Below, piece by piece: positions 19,381-28,671 of a DNA stretch of 64,000 bases. Made by a program: the position numbers and the translations under genes. Origin of the DNA: Sphingomonas profundi (GTDB lineage Bacteria; Pseudomonadota; Alphaproteobacteria; Sphingomonadales; Sphingomonadaceae). How positions within the stretch are numbered: the stretch's first letter is position 1; each line of letters begins with the position of its first letter. The stretch is taken from positions 2,976,001 through 3,040,000 of the forward strand of contig NZ_CP046535.1 in the NCBI RefSeq assembly GCF_009739515.1, read 5' to 3'. The notes under the pieces are model-generated. The model was not told the origin of the DNA. It saw nothing but the letters and a program-made list of their open reading frames with translations, and ran no database searches.

Positions 19381-20415
19381 GTGACGAACATCGCCAGTCC
19401 GGCCACGAAGCTGAGGGGCGATGAGCCCGCAGCCTACTCGCCGCAGGGTCTCGCGGATCGGCGGGAGCTGGCCTTCGTCGCGGTGGAGCGGACGCGGATG
19501 CCGATGGTCGTCACCGATCCGCGCCAGCCGAACAATCCGATCGTGCTGGCGAACCGCGCCTTCCTCGATCTCACCGGCTTCTCGGCGGAGGAGGTGATCG
19601 GGCAGAATTGCCGCTTCATGCAGGGCCCGGAGACCGACCCCGCCGCCATCGGCGAGATCCGCGCCGGCCTGGCCGAAGGCCGCGAGGTGACGGTGGAGCT
19701 GGTCAACTACCGCAAGGATGGAAGCAGCTTCTGGAACCAGCTGTTCATCAGCCCGGTGCACGACGACGACGGGCAGCTGCTCTATTTCTTCGCCTCGCAG
19801 CTGGACGTCACCCGCCGCCGTGCCGCCACCGCGATGGAGCTGGAGGAACAACGCCTGCTGCGCGAGGTGGATCATCGCGCCAAGAACGCGCTGGCGCTGG
19901 TGCAGGGCATCGTCAGGCTCAGCCGCGCGGACGACGCCGCCGCCTACGCCCACGCGGTGCAGGGCCGCGTCGATGCCCTCGCCCGCGCCCACTCGCTGCT
20001 GGCGGAGCAGGGCTGGCGCCCGGTTTCGCTCGATCGCGTGATCCAGGGCGAGGTGGAGCCGTTCGGCGCGCGCCGCGCCGAGCTGACCGGCCCGCCCACC
20101 AGCATCGCCGCGCTGCACGTGCAGCCGCTGGCCCTCTTGCTGCACGAGATGATGGCCAATGCTGCGCAGCATGGTGCCCTCTCCGACCCGGGCGGACAGA
20201 TCGCGATCGACTGGCACGACGAGGGCGACATCCACATCCGCTGGAGCGAGACTGGCGGCCCGGCGCCGTCGACGGAACGCCGGCCGGGCTTCGGATCCAG
20301 CATGATGGCGGCCATCGCCCGGCGCCAGCTGAACGGCCGCATGACCTTCGACTGGGCGGCCGAGGGCCTCCGCAGCGAGCTGGTCTTCCCGCAGCACCGC
20401 ACGCACCGCGCCTGA
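19381..20415 (+). CDS. LOV-domain blue-light-sensing HWE/HisKA_2 histidine kinase
   Basis: A 344-residue soluble photoreceptor kinase. The LOV domain (about 30-145) has the flavin-adduct signature GQNCRFMQG with photoactive Cys77. The kinase has the phosphoacceptor motif [14 protein letters not shown] with His165 and an ATP-binding [13 protein letters not shown] block, marking the HWE/HisKA_2 class found mainly in alphaproteobacteria, where these kinases often feed the general stress response. No response regulator is adjacent. The start is a GTG preceded by GAGGAGGG. Confidence 0.93.
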   Translation: MTNIASPATKLRGDEPAAYSPQGLADRRELAFVAVERTRMPMVVTDPRQPNNPIVLANRAFLDLTGFSAEEVIGQNCRFMQGPETDPAAIGEIRAGLAEGREVTVELVNYRKDGSSFWNQLFISPVHDDDGQLLYFFASQLDVTRRRAATAMELEEQRLLREVDHRAKNALALVQGIVRLSRADDAAAYAHAVQGRVDALARAHSLLAEQGWRPVSLDRVIQGEVEPFGARRAELTGPPTSIAALHVQPLALLLHEMMANAAQHGALSDPGGQIAIDWHDEGDIHIRWSETGGPAPSTERRPGFGSSMMAAIARRQLNGRMTFDWAAEGLRSELVFPQHRTHRA

Positions 20416-20459
20416 GACCGCCCGTTGCGACCGGCGCCGCGTGCATTTAGCCTCGCGCC

Positions 20460-21143
20460 ATGGCACGGCCTCACCCGCTCGACCGCCCGGTGTGGCAGGC
20501 ACTGACGACCAGGCAGGCGCCTCTCGCAATTGGCAATGCGGCCGCGCTGCGGCTCTCGCCCGATTACGGCCCGTTCGCCGCCGCCGCCGATGGGTCGGCG
20601 GAAAGCCTGGCGGCGCTGGCCGCGCTCCTGCCTGCCGAAGGCGGGCTCTGGCTGCTGGAGGCGGGGGAGATGCCGGCGCCGCCCGGCACCGCCATCACCG
20701 CCCGCGCGGCCTGCCACCAGATGATCGCGGAGCGCGTGGCGCCGCACGTCCCCGCCACCGCCTTCGAGCCCCTCGGCGAGAACGACGCCGCCGAGATGCG
20801 CGCGCTGGCGGCGCTGACCCGACCGGGTCCGTTCGCCGGGCACACCCACCGCTTCGGAGGGTTCATCGGGGTGAGGGTGGCGGGCAGGCTCGTGGCGATG
20901 GCGGGCGAGAGGATGAAGCCGGACGGCTATGCGGAGGTGAGCGGCGTGTGCACCCATCCCGATCATCGCGGCCGCGGCCATGCCGCCGCCCTGATGCGCG
21001 CGGTGATGGCAGGCATCGCGGCGCGCGGCGAGACGCCGTTCCTCCACGTCTACGCCAGCAACGGCGGCGCCGTGGCGCTCTACGAGACGCTGGGCTTCGC
21101 CATCCGCGCGACCTTGACCAAGACGGTGCTCGTCCGCGCCTGA
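20460..21143 (+). CDS. GNAT-family N-acetyltransferase
   Basis: A 227-residue acetyltransferase. The acetyl-CoA-binding motif is seen as VCTHPDHRGRGHAAALM in the C-terminal half, followed by FLHVYASNGGAVALYETLGF, the standard motif B. The N-terminal 100 residues are less conserved and contain no second clear GNAT motif. The substrate is unknown. A palindromic repeat element follows its stop codon. Confidence 0.9.
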   Translation: MARPHPLDRPVWQALTTRQAPLAIGNAAALRLSPDYGPFAAAADGSAESLAALAALLPAEGGLWLLEAGEMPAPPGTAITARAACHQMIAERVAPHVPATAFEPLGENDAAEMRALAALTRPGPFAGHTHRFGGFIGVRVAGRLVAMAGERMKPDGYAEVSGVCTHPDHRGRGHAAALMRAVMAGIAARGETPFLHVYASNGGAVALYETLGFAIRATLTKTVLVRA

Positions 21144-21162
21144 CCGTCAGCCCGGCCTAGCT

Positions 21163-21357
21163 AGGCCGGATCGGCATCAAGCGGATCATGCCAGTTTGAC
21201 TTGCTTTTAAGCAAAGCGCTCATCCTGAGGAGCCATTGAGCCTGTCGAAATGGCGTCTCGAAGGACATGGACAATCCTTCGAGACGGGTCTTCGCCTCCG
21301 CTCAGCCCCTTCTCAGGATGAGCGGACATGCAAGGAGCTGGATGTCGATCCGACCTA
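21163..21357. repeat. Palindromic MITE-like element, copy 1
   Basis: A roughly 195-base element flanked by imperfect terminal inverted repeats: left aggccggatcggcatc (21163-21178) and right gatgtcgatccgacct (21341-21356), 14 of 16 matching. The core (21219-21322) is a nested palindrome with outer arms ctcatcctgag / ctcaggatgag and inner arms gtctcgaagga / tccttcgagac. A second copy in opposite orientation lies at 57888-58085. The right end supplies the TAG stop of the minus-strand globin gene. It sits between two convergent genes and could act as a bidirectional transcript end. Confidence 0.8.
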
Positions 21358-21822
21358 GCGCTCGATCGCCTCGCGCTTCATCGGCGCAAGCTTGGCCAGC
21401 AGGCGGTTCTGCGCCGTGAACGGCACGCCCTCGGCGCGCATCGCCGCCTGCAGATTCTCGATCAGCGCCCCCAGATCGGCGGTCTGCAGGCCCAGATCCT
21501 TGTGCGCCGCCTTCATCGTGCGGCCGGTATAGTCGCAGCCGCCGCCTAGGATGTAGCAGAACTGCTCCTTCAGCGTGCGGCGTAGGCGGACGAGATCCTG
21601 GTTCCGGAAGATGTCGCCGATACGTGGATCGGCGACGCTGCGATCGACCATGCCGTCGACGATCCGGTCGACGCCCGCCCGGGTGTGAAAGGCGCGCCAC
21701 AGCGTGTCGCCGGCGAACGGCGTCGCGCCGGCGTTGGCATTGCTCGCCACATAGGGATGAACCGGTTCCTCGCCCAACGGAACGGCAAGCGCGGCGGCGG
21801 CGATTAGGATCAGCAGGGCCAT
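21355..21822 (-). CDS. Exported group 1 truncated hemoglobin
   Basis: A 155-residue protein with an N-terminal signal-like hydrophobic stretch (MALLILIAAAALAVP) followed by a 2-on-2 globin domain. The proximal heme His is in MKAAHKDLGL (His107), and YTGRTM and RLRRTLKEQF fit the truncated-globin E-F region. The usual B9-B10 Phe-Tyr seems replaced by Met-Val in IVDGMVDRSVADPRI. Two cysteines (89 and 96, FCYILGGGC) could form a disulfide in the periplasm. It starts two bases after the DUF3034-like stop, so the two are an operon. The stop codon lies within the right end of repeat copy 1. Confidence 0.88.
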   Translation of the reverse strand: MALLILIAAAALAVPLGEEPVHPYVASNANAGATPFAGDTLWRAFHTRAGVDRIVDGMVDRSVADPRIGDIFRNQDLVRLRRTLKEQFCYILGGGCDYTGRTMKAAHKDLGLQTADLGALIENLQAAMRAEGVPFTAQNRLLAKLAPMKREAIER

Positions 21823-21824
21823 GG

Positions 21825-22700
21825 TCAGAAGCTCGTCTGGAGGGAGAGATAGAGGCCGCGCTGCCCCTTCAGCGTCGCGATGCTGCCGAGATCGGCATAG
21901 GCGACGGTGACGGCGACGTTGCGGGTGACGGCGTAGGCGGCGAACAGATCGAACGCATCGTCCTCCCGTGCGAAGCGCAGATTGTTCGGCCGGCTGCGAT
22001 ATTCGCCGCCGACGAGCAGTCGCCGCGTCAGCAGCATGCCGGCCGATCCCTCCACCTGCGCGCGATAGCCGCCGTGGCGATCGCCGCCGAAGCCCAGCAG
22101 GCCCACCTGATTGGCCTTGGTGAGGCGGAGGGTAGCATCGACGACGAGGCTGCGGGCCAGCAGCACCTTGGTGGCGGCGACGTAGAAATCGGTGCCGTGG
22201 GCGGATCGGCCGCCCAGCGCGCGGATCACCGCGCCGCGATTGGCGCGCTTGTGCTGCACGCCGATGGCGATCTGCGGCAGCAGGCGATCCTGATCGTACA
22301 CGGCATCGCCGGCCAGGCGCAGCTTGGCGCCGTAGACGTCCTGCGAGAAGGCGTAGCCGCGGCCCAGCCCCAGCGCGGTGCCGGCGGCGCGCGTATCGAA
22401 CCGCTGGCGGGCGTAGCTCAGCTCCACGCGATCGAACGCGCCCACCGCCGCGCCGAACGTGGTCAGGCCGAAATCGTCGAGCTGCACCTGCGTCACGTGC
22501 GCGCTGGCGCCGACGCCCGCGTCCGTCTCGTTGCCGGCGATGAACGCCCAGCTCGCCAGGCCGCCGCCGGCCGCCCCCTCGATGCTGGTGACGCCGCCGG
22601 TCAGCAGCAGCTTGCCGCCGTCCCGCCACTCCCCGGCGACAGCCGGCGCGGCGGCGAAGAACAGGCAGAATGAAGCGGCCAGAAGCCGGGGGAACAGCAT
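21825..22700 (-). CDS. DUF3034-like outer-membrane/exported protein
   Basis: A 291-residue protein with a clear signal peptide (cleavage near APAVAG, about residue 22). The rest is alternating beta-strand sequence with Gly and aromatic residues, ending in Phe (LYLSLQTSF), the pattern of an outer-membrane beta-barrel. It resembles DUF3034 proteins, of unknown function, often found beside a truncated globin and a cupredoxin. It is transcribed with the globin and divergently from the cupredoxin gene. Confidence 0.82.
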   Translation of the reverse strand: MLFPRLLAASFCLFFAAAPAVAGEWRDGGKLLLTGGVTSIEGAAGGGLASWAFIAGNETDAGVGASAHVTQVQLDDFGLTTFGAAVGAFDRVELSYARQRFDTRAAGTALGLGRGYAFSQDVYGAKLRLAGDAVYDQDRLLPQIAIGVQHKRANRGAVIRALGGRSAHGTDFYVAATKVLLARSLVVDATLRLTKANQVGLLGFGGDRHGGYRAQVEGSAGMLLTRRLLVGGEYRSRPNNLRFAREDDAFDLFAAYAVTRNVAVTVAYADLGSIATLKGQRGLYLSLQTSF

Positions 22701-22838
22701 CGATCAAGCCCTGTCGTACACGATCATCACGGGTCGGAGACGCCGAACAGCGCCCGCCCTTCCGACTCCGCCAATGGCCACATTGCTAGGGGACGTTGCT
22801 TAAGTTCTTCTCAATGGCTGCTAATTAGAGGCGGCAGG

Positions 22839-23465
22839 ATGATCCGCAGAAGAGTCCTCCCGGCCGCCCTCCTCGTCGCCTGCGGCACGGCGCCGGCCGG
22901 CGCCACCACGCTGGACGTGATCGTGCGCGACGCCGCCGGCAGCGCGCTGCCCAATGCGGTGGTGATGCTGGAGAGCGGCCCGCCGCAGACCGCTCGGACG
23001 ATCCGCTTCCCGTGGCCCGCCGTTGTCGCCCAGCAGGACATCCAGTTCGCCCCCTATGTGCTGATCGTGCCGGTCGGCGCGCAGGTGAGCTTCCCGAACC
23101 GGGACAAGGTGCGCCACCACGTCTACTCCTTCTCCCGCCCCAAGAAGTTCGAGCTGAAGCTGTACGGCCGCGAGGAAGCGCGCACCGTGCTGTTCGACAA
23201 GCCGGGGCCGGTCGCGCTCGGCTGCAACATCCACGATCGGATGACGGGCTTCATCATGGTGGTGGACACGCCGTTCGCCGCGCGCACCGATGCCGCCGGG
23301 CGGGTGAGCCTCGCCAACGTGCCCGCCGGCGAGGCGCGGCTGCGGGTGTGGCATCCGCTGGCCCGCGCGCCCGGCGGCGAGACGGCGCAGGCGCTGTCGC
23401 TGCCGGCCAACGGCGCGATCGCGCGCATCGTGGCGCTGCCGGTACGGGCGCCGGCGGCGCGCTGA
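22839..23465 (+). CDS. Periplasmic cupredoxin-like protein (methylamine-utilization type)
   Basis: A 208-residue exported protein with a signal peptide ending about residue 22 (GTAPAGA). The mature part is a beta-sandwich with a candidate type-1 copper site: a His in VRHHVYSFS and Cys, His and Met in LGCNIHDRMTGF. This fits cupredoxin-like proteins annotated as methylamine-utilization proteins, although no methylamine dehydrogenase is nearby, so electron transfer or copper sensing is more likely. The stop overlaps the next start by one base (TGATG). Confidence 0.85.
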   Translation: MIRRRVLPAALLVACGTAPAGATTLDVIVRDAAGSALPNAVVMLESGPPQTARTIRFPWPAVVAQQDIQFAPYVLIVPVGAQVSFPNRDKVRHHVYSFSRPKKFELKLYGREEARTVLFDKPGPVALGCNIHDRMTGFIMVVDTPFAARTDAAGRVSLANVPAGEARLRVWHPLARAPGGETAQALSLPANGAIARIVALPVRAPAAR

Positions 23466-25801
23466 TGCCTCGCTTCCAGACCCTGCGCGCCAAGCTCTCG
23501 GTGCTCTATGCCGGGCTGTTCGTGCTGGTGATGGTGATGCTGGCGATCGTCGCCCAGCTGCTGATCGCCGCCAATGCAAACCGATCCGTGCGCAGCGAAC
23601 TGGTCGCCAGCAGCAGCGTGTTCGGCCGCATCTGGACGCTGCGGGCGCGCGCGCTGGGCGACAGCGCCGAGGTGCTGGCGCACGATTTCGGCTTCCGCTC
23701 GGCGGTCGCCACCGGCGATCGGCCGACGATCGCATCGGCGTTGGCCAACCTGCGCAGCCGCGCCCGCGTGGCGAGCGCCTTCGTGACGATGCAGGACGGC
23801 ACGGTCATCGGCTCCGGCCCGCCGGTGCTGCGCGCGCTGGCCCGCGACGTGCCGTTCCGCATGAGCGAGGATGGCGGCGACGCCGTGGTCGCGGGCGGCG
23901 GCATGGCGGTGCGGATGGTGGTGGCGCCCATCCTGGCGCCGACGCAGGTCGGCTCCGTCGTGTTCGCCGTGCCGATCGACTCGGCCGATCTCCACGCCCT
24001 CGAACGCCTATCCTCGATCCCGCTGACGGCGATGGTCGTGCATCGCAACAGCTCCGGCCTGTGGACGACGCGCGAGGATGCGCCGATCGCGGAGACGGTC
24101 GCGCTCAACGCCTTCGTCGGCAAGGCGCTGGCCCAGCCGCGGCCGGAAACGCTGCGCCTGCGCGGCGAGAAGGGCATCGCGCTGGCGCGGGCGCTGCCCT
24201 CGGTGGATGGCAAGCCGGAAGCGGTGCTGCTGCTCAGCTATCCGCTGGCCAAGGCGATGGCGCCGTTCCGCAGCCTCCAGTTCGGCATCCTCGGGGCCGG
24301 CATACTCGGGCTTCTGCTGGTGCTGGCCGGCAGCATCCGCCTGGCGCGCGGCATCGCCGAGCCGATCGCCGCGCTGGATCGCGCCGCCCGCGCGCTTGGC
24401 GAGGGCGAGTTCACCAAGGTGCCGGTGATCGGCGACGACGAGGTCGCGCACCTGGCCGCCAGCTTCAACGCCATGGCTGACGGGATCGTCTTTCGCGAGA
24501 ACCGCATCGCCCACCTCGCCTTCCACGATACGCTGACGTCGCTGCCCAACCGCGTGCTGTTCCGCGAGCAGCTGGATGCGGCGCTGCGATCGGCCAGCCG
24601 GCGGGGCACGGCGATGGCGCTGCTGTGCCTCGATCTCGATGGCTTCAAGGCGGTGAACGACACGCTGGGCCATCCGATCGGCGACAAGCTGCTGCGCGAG
24701 ATCGCGACCTTGCTGGAGGCGGTGGCGGAAGGCGCGCTCGTCTCCCGCCTGGGCGGCGACGAGTTCGCCATCATCCTGGCCGATCAGGGCGACGATCGCG
24801 CGCGGCTGCTGGCGCAGGCCATCCTCGATCGCATGCGCCGGTCGATCGACGTATCCGGCCACCAGATCGCGACGGGATCGAGCATCGGCATCGCGATCGG
24901 CCCGGCGGACGGCGAGGATGCCGACACGCTGCTGAAGAATGCCGATCTGGCGCTCTACCGCGCCAAGCAGGACGGGCGCGGCGTGGCGCGGTTCTTCGAG
25001 CCGGCGCTGGACGCCGCCGCGCGCAGGCGCCGGCAGATGGAGATCGACCTGCGCGAGGCGCTTGCCAACGGCCAGCTCAGCCTCGATTTTCAGCCCATCT
25101 ATGCGCTGGTGAACGACAGCATCAGCGGCTTCGAGGCGCTGCTGCGCTGGCACCACCCGGAGCACGGGCTGATCCCGCCGGTGGAGTTCATCCCCGTGGC
25201 CGAGGATACCGGCCTGATTCAGCAGATCGGCGAATGGGTGATCCACGAGGCGTGCCGCCAGGCGATGACGTGGCCGGGCGCGCTGCGCGTGGCGGTGAAC
25301 GTATCGCCGCTGCAGTTCCGCAATCCGGGCCTTGCCAACATCATCTTCCAGGCGATCGGGCGCAGCGGCCTGCCGCCGGCGCGGCTGGAGATCGAGATCA
25401 CCGAATCGATCTTCCTCGACTCGGCCGATGCGACGCTGGCGATGCTGCACCGGCTGCGCACGCTGGGCATCCGCATCGCGCTGGACGATTTCGGCACCGG
25501 CTATTCCAGCCTCAGCTACCTGCGCAGCTTCCCGTTCGACAAGATCAAGATCGATCGCAGCTTCGTGACCGACATCAACGCCACGCAGAGTGCTGCGGCG
25601 ATCGTCCACGCCATCGTCGACCTCGCCCGCGCGCTGGGCATGGAGACGACGGCCGAGGGGGTGGAGGACGAGCGCCAGCTCACCGAACTGCGCCAGCAGG
25701 GGTGCAGCAGCATCCAGGGCTATCTGATGAGCCGGCCGATCCCCGCGGGCGAGGTGGTGGACATGCTGCTGCGCGAAGCGGGTACGCGCCGCGTGGCGTG
25801 A
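23465..25801 (+). CDS. Membrane GGDEF-EAL cyclic-di-GMP enzyme with HAMP domain
   Basis: A 778-residue inner-membrane signalling protein. A membrane helix (about 13-35), a periplasmic sensor of about 230 residues, a second helix (about 280-300) and a HAMP domain precede a GGDEF domain with intact RLGGDEF and an EAL domain with EALLRW, DDFGTGYSS and AEGVED motifs, so both synthesis and hydrolysis look possible. The I-site before GGDEF is absent. It is translationally coupled to the cupredoxin gene, suggesting that the periplasmic sensor reads the state of that protein. Confidence 0.95.
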   Translation: MPRFQTLRAKLSVLYAGLFVLVMVMLAIVAQLLIAANANRSVRSELVASSSVFGRIWTLRARALGDSAEVLAHDFGFRSAVATGDRPTIASALANLRSRARVASAFVTMQDGTVIGSGPPVLRALARDVPFRMSEDGGDAVVAGGGMAVRMVVAPILAPTQVGSVVFAVPIDSADLHALERLSSIPLTAMVVHRNSSGLWTTREDAPIAETVALNAFVGKALAQPRPETLRLRGEKGIALARALPSVDGKPEAVLLLSYPLAKAMAPFRSLQFGILGAGILGLLLVLAGSIRLARGIAEPIAALDRAARALGEGEFTKVPVIGDDEVAHLAASFNAMADGIVFRENRIAHLAFHDTLTSLPNRVLFREQLDAALRSASRRGTAMALLCLDLDGFKAVNDTLGHPIGDKLLREIATLLEAVAEGALVSRLGGDEFAIILADQGDDRARLLAQAILDRMRRSIDVSGHQIATGSSIGIAIGPADGEDADTLLKNADLALYRAKQDGRGVARFFEPALDAAARRRRQMEIDLREALANGQLSLDFQPIYALVNDSISGFEALLRWHHPEHGLIPPVEFIPVAEDTGLIQQIGEWVIHEACRQAMTWPGALRVAVNVSPLQFRNPGLANIIFQAIGRSGLPPARLEIEITESIFLDSADATLAMLHRLRTLGIRIALDDFGTGYSSLSYLRSFPFDKIKIDRSFVTDINATQSAAAIVHAIVDLARALGMETTAEGVEDERQLTELRQQGCSSIQGYLMSRPIPAGEVVDMLLREAGTRRVA

Positions 25802-25823
25802 TCGCCGGGCTGGCGGCAGCCGG

Positions 25824-26501
25824 TCAGGCCGGACCGCGAAGGCCGCTCACATCCATCATCCGGCCCTTGGTGATGATCACCTTGTCGCCGATCCGGGCCT
25901 GGGCGAACAGCTTCTGCGCGAAGGGCTTCGGCACGCCGATGCAGCCGTGCGTCGCCGCATCCCACGAGACCTCGCTGGCGTGGACGAACACGCCGTCGTT
26001 GGTCAGCCGCATCGCGTAGGGCATCGGCGCGCCGTACAGGTTCGACACGTGATGCGCATCCTTCTGCAGGATCGGGAAGGTGCCGAGCGGCGTGGGCTTG
26101 CTGTCCGCCCCGTAGAGGATCGGCGCGGCGCCGATCTCGTAACCGTCGCGGAAGATCGAGAGCATCTCGGCGGCGAGATCGATGGTGATGACGATCGGCC
26201 CCTGCGGCACGCCGGCATCGTCCCACGCATACTCGCCGTGATGCAGCGGCGCCTTCAGATCGAGCACGCGACGGACCACGAACGCGTCGTCACCCGCCGC
26301 CGCCGGCAACGCGACCGGCGCTGCGGCGGGCGGCGGCGCGGCCTGCGCGATCGGCGCGGGTGCCTTTGCGGCGGGTGGCGACGGCGCGGCGGCGGGCTCG
26401 GTCGCCGTGCGCCCGCTCATCTGGAAGGCGAGCAGGCCCAGCGCGCCAGCGAACAGCAGCTTGCCGCCGACCGCGCCGGCCTTCCCGAATCGCCCGTCCA
26501 T
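25824..26501 (-). CDS. L,D-transpeptidase (YkuD domain)
   Basis: A 225-residue periplasmic enzyme that would cross-link peptidoglycan or attach proteins to it. An N-terminal membrane anchor (about 11-30) is followed by a Pro/Ala-rich linker (about 35-70) and the YkuD catalytic domain with the signature VHASEVSWDAATHGC, holding the His and the nucleophile Cys. The start is an ATG with GGGAG nine bases upstream. An earlier in-frame ATG at 26591 is less likely. Confidence 0.92.
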   Translation of the reverse strand: MDGRFGKAGAVGGKLLFAGALGLLAFQMSGRTATEPAAAPSPPAAKAPAPIAQAAPPPAAAPVALPAAAGDDAFVVRRVLDLKAPLHHGEYAWDDAGVPQGPIVITIDLAAEMLSIFRDGYEIGAAPILYGADSKPTPLGTFPILQKDAHHVSNLYGAPMPYAMRLTNDGVFVHASEVSWDAATHGCIGVPKPFAQKLFAQARIGDKVIITKGRMMDVSGLRGPA

Positions 26502-26603
26502 CACGATCGCTCCCGCATGATCGCGGGTGATCGCGCAAAGCGCCGCCCCGCGCCAGACGGCGATTTCGCCCGTCCCGGCGCGCAACGGCATGGCAGGCGG
26601 AGG

Positions 26604-28628
26604 TTAACGATCCGTCGCGGCGATCTGCCCCGCCGCCCCCGGTTCGCCGAGCAGGTTCGCCTGCCAGAACATCAGGCTCGTCCAGAACTGATAATCCTGA
26701 TTGGCCTTCTTGGCGAAGCCGTGGCCCTCGTCCTGCCCCAGCAGGCTCCACGCCGTGCGCCCCTTGGCGCGCACCGCATCGACGATCTGCTTCGCCTCGC
26801 TGGCCGGCACGCGCGGATCGTTGCCGCCCGTCACCACCATCAGCGGGATGGTCAGCCGGTCGACGCTGGTCAGCGGCGAGATCGCCATCAGCTTGGCGCG
26901 CTGCTTCGGCACGCGCTCGTCGCCATATTCCACGCGCCGCAGATCGCGGCGGTAGCTCTGCGTATTCTCCAAAAAGGTGACGAAGTTCGATATGGCGACG
27001 ACGCAGTTGGCCGCCTTCACCCGCTCGCCGTAGCGGATGGCGACGGCGTAGCACATGTAGCCGCCATAGCTGCCGCCGGTCTCGGCGAACCTCGTGGCGT
27101 CGAGCGCCGGATCCTTCTCCAGCCGGTCGAGGAAGGCGCCGATGTCCTTCACCGAATCCTCGCGCCGGAACGGCCCGTTGTCGAGGCTGACGAACGTCTT
27201 GCCGTAGCCGGACGAGCCGCGCACGTTGGGGTAGAAGATGGCGATGCCGAGCTCGTTCAGCAGATAGTTGTTGCGGCCGAGGAAGCCGGGGCGGGACTGC
27301 CCTTCCGGCCCGCCATGGATGTTCAGGATCAGCGGCCGCCTGCCCGGGAACTTCGCCGGATCGGGCCGGTAGAGGAAGCCGGACACGGCCTTGCCGTCGA
27401 AGCTCTTCACCTCGACCAGCTCCGGCTCGACATTCCTCGTCACGTCCAGGCCGCCCGTCTCGCTGGTCGTCCAGCGCTTCACCGCCATGCTCCGCGGGTC
27501 GACGGAGTAGACGTCCGCCGCGCTCTTGGCGGAGGTGAACGTCAGGCCGATCTCGCCCCACGGCGCCACCTCGATGCCGCCGATCTGGCCGGCGGGCAGG
27601 CCGTCCACCGTGCGCACCGCCCTGGTCCGCGGATCGAGCAGCCGCAGCCGGGCGACGCCCGCCTCGTTCACGGCATAGGCGACGAAGCTGCCGTCGCGGG
27701 CGATGTCGAAATCCTCGACGTCCCACTTCGCCTCCGGCGCCACCACGGTGAAGCGGCCGGTCTTCAGGTCCACCGTGCCCAGGCGCTGATATTCCGATCC
27801 CTCGTCCGAAGTCGCCCACAGCGTGCCGTCCGGCGCGAACTTGGCGGCGCCCCAGGCGATCGCCTTGCGATGGTCGCCGATCGGCGTCATCCGCCCGGTC
27901 GCGACGTCCATCAGCCACAGGTTCGACTTGGTGATCGACAGATATTCGCCGACCACCGCTTTGCTCCGATCGGGCGAGAAGCCGGCGATCGCCCAGCCGC
28001 CGCCCTTCACCTCGGCCACCATCCGGCCGCTCGCCGGATCGCGCGGATCGACGACGTAGAGGTCGCTGTCGGTGCCGTTGCGACGGGTGGAGCTGTAGCC
28101 CAGCAGCGCGCCGTCCTCGCTCCACGCATTCAGCTCGTTGCGGCTCTTGCCGTCGGTGAGCAGGGTGAGGCGGCCGTCCTTCAGCGTGTAGAGCTGGAAG
28201 AACTCGCTGCCGCCAATGTCCTTCTGCACCACCATCACGTCGCCCTTGCCCGGCGCCCACGCGGCGGCCGAGATGCGATCGGCCTCGAAGCTCAGCTGGG
28301 TGCGCGCGGCGCCCGGCTGCTTCACGCCGTGCACCTGCGCCGTGTTGCCGAAGCGGGTGGTGATCAGCACCGAGCGATCGACCGGATTCCAGCTCTCGAA
28401 CGCGGCCGTGCGATATTCCATGTAGGCACGCGTGCGATCGGCAAGGGCGGCCGGCACCGGCGGAATGCCGTCCGCCACCAGCGCGGCGGGCTTCTCCACC
28501 GGCGGTGGCGCGGCGGCGGGTGCCTGGGCGGGCGCAGCGGCAGGTGCCTGGGCGGCTGTTTGCGCGGCTGTCTGGGCTGTGGCGGATACGGAGGTGGCGA
28601 GCAGGCCCGCCATGAGGATCGATCGCAT
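26604..28628 (-). CDS. S9-family prolyl oligopeptidase-type peptidase
   Basis: A 674-residue serine peptidase with a signal peptide (ending about residue 18), an Ala/Pro/Gln-rich linker (about 18-45), an N-terminal beta-propeller and a C-terminal alpha/beta-hydrolase domain. The nucleophile is in GGSYGGYM (about residue 520), the Asp in GGNDPRVPA (about 603) and the His in DEGHGF (about 634). These enzymes cut short peptides after Pro or Ala. Periplasmic location is inferred from the signal peptide. Confidence 0.94.
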   Translation of the reverse strand: MRSILMAGLLATSVSATAQTAAQTAAQAPAAAPAQAPAAAPPPVEKPAALVADGIPPVPAALADRTRAYMEYRTAAFESWNPVDRSVLITTRFGNTAQVHGVKQPGAARTQLSFEADRISAAAWAPGKGDVMVVQKDIGGSEFFQLYTLKDGRLTLLTDGKSRNELNAWSEDGALLGYSSTRRNGTDSDLYVVDPRDPASGRMVAEVKGGGWAIAGFSPDRSKAVVGEYLSITKSNLWLMDVATGRMTPIGDHRKAIAWGAAKFAPDGTLWATSDEGSEYQRLGTVDLKTGRFTVVAPEAKWDVEDFDIARDGSFVAYAVNEAGVARLRLLDPRTRAVRTVDGLPAGQIGGIEVAPWGEIGLTFTSAKSAADVYSVDPRSMAVKRWTTSETGGLDVTRNVEPELVEVKSFDGKAVSGFLYRPDPAKFPGRRPLILNIHGGPEGQSRPGFLGRNNYLLNELGIAIFYPNVRGSSGYGKTFVSLDNGPFRREDSVKDIGAFLDRLEKDPALDATRFAETGGSYGGYMCYAVAIRYGERVKAANCVVAISNFVTFLENTQSYRRDLRRVEYGDERVPKQRAKLMAISPLTSVDRLTIPLMVVTGGNDPRVPASEAKQIVDAVRAKGRTAWSLLGQDEGHGFAKKANQDYQFWTSLMFWQANLLGEPGAAGQIAATDR

Positions 28629-28671
28629 GAGAACTCCCTGATAGTCCTATGCTGTCACTATGCGGCAACGG

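Noticed and set aside
22839-23465. Cupredoxin as part of a methylamine-dehydrogenase system
   Set aside because: No mau structural genes are in the window. The family name is inherited annotation and the neighbour is a c-di-GMP enzyme.
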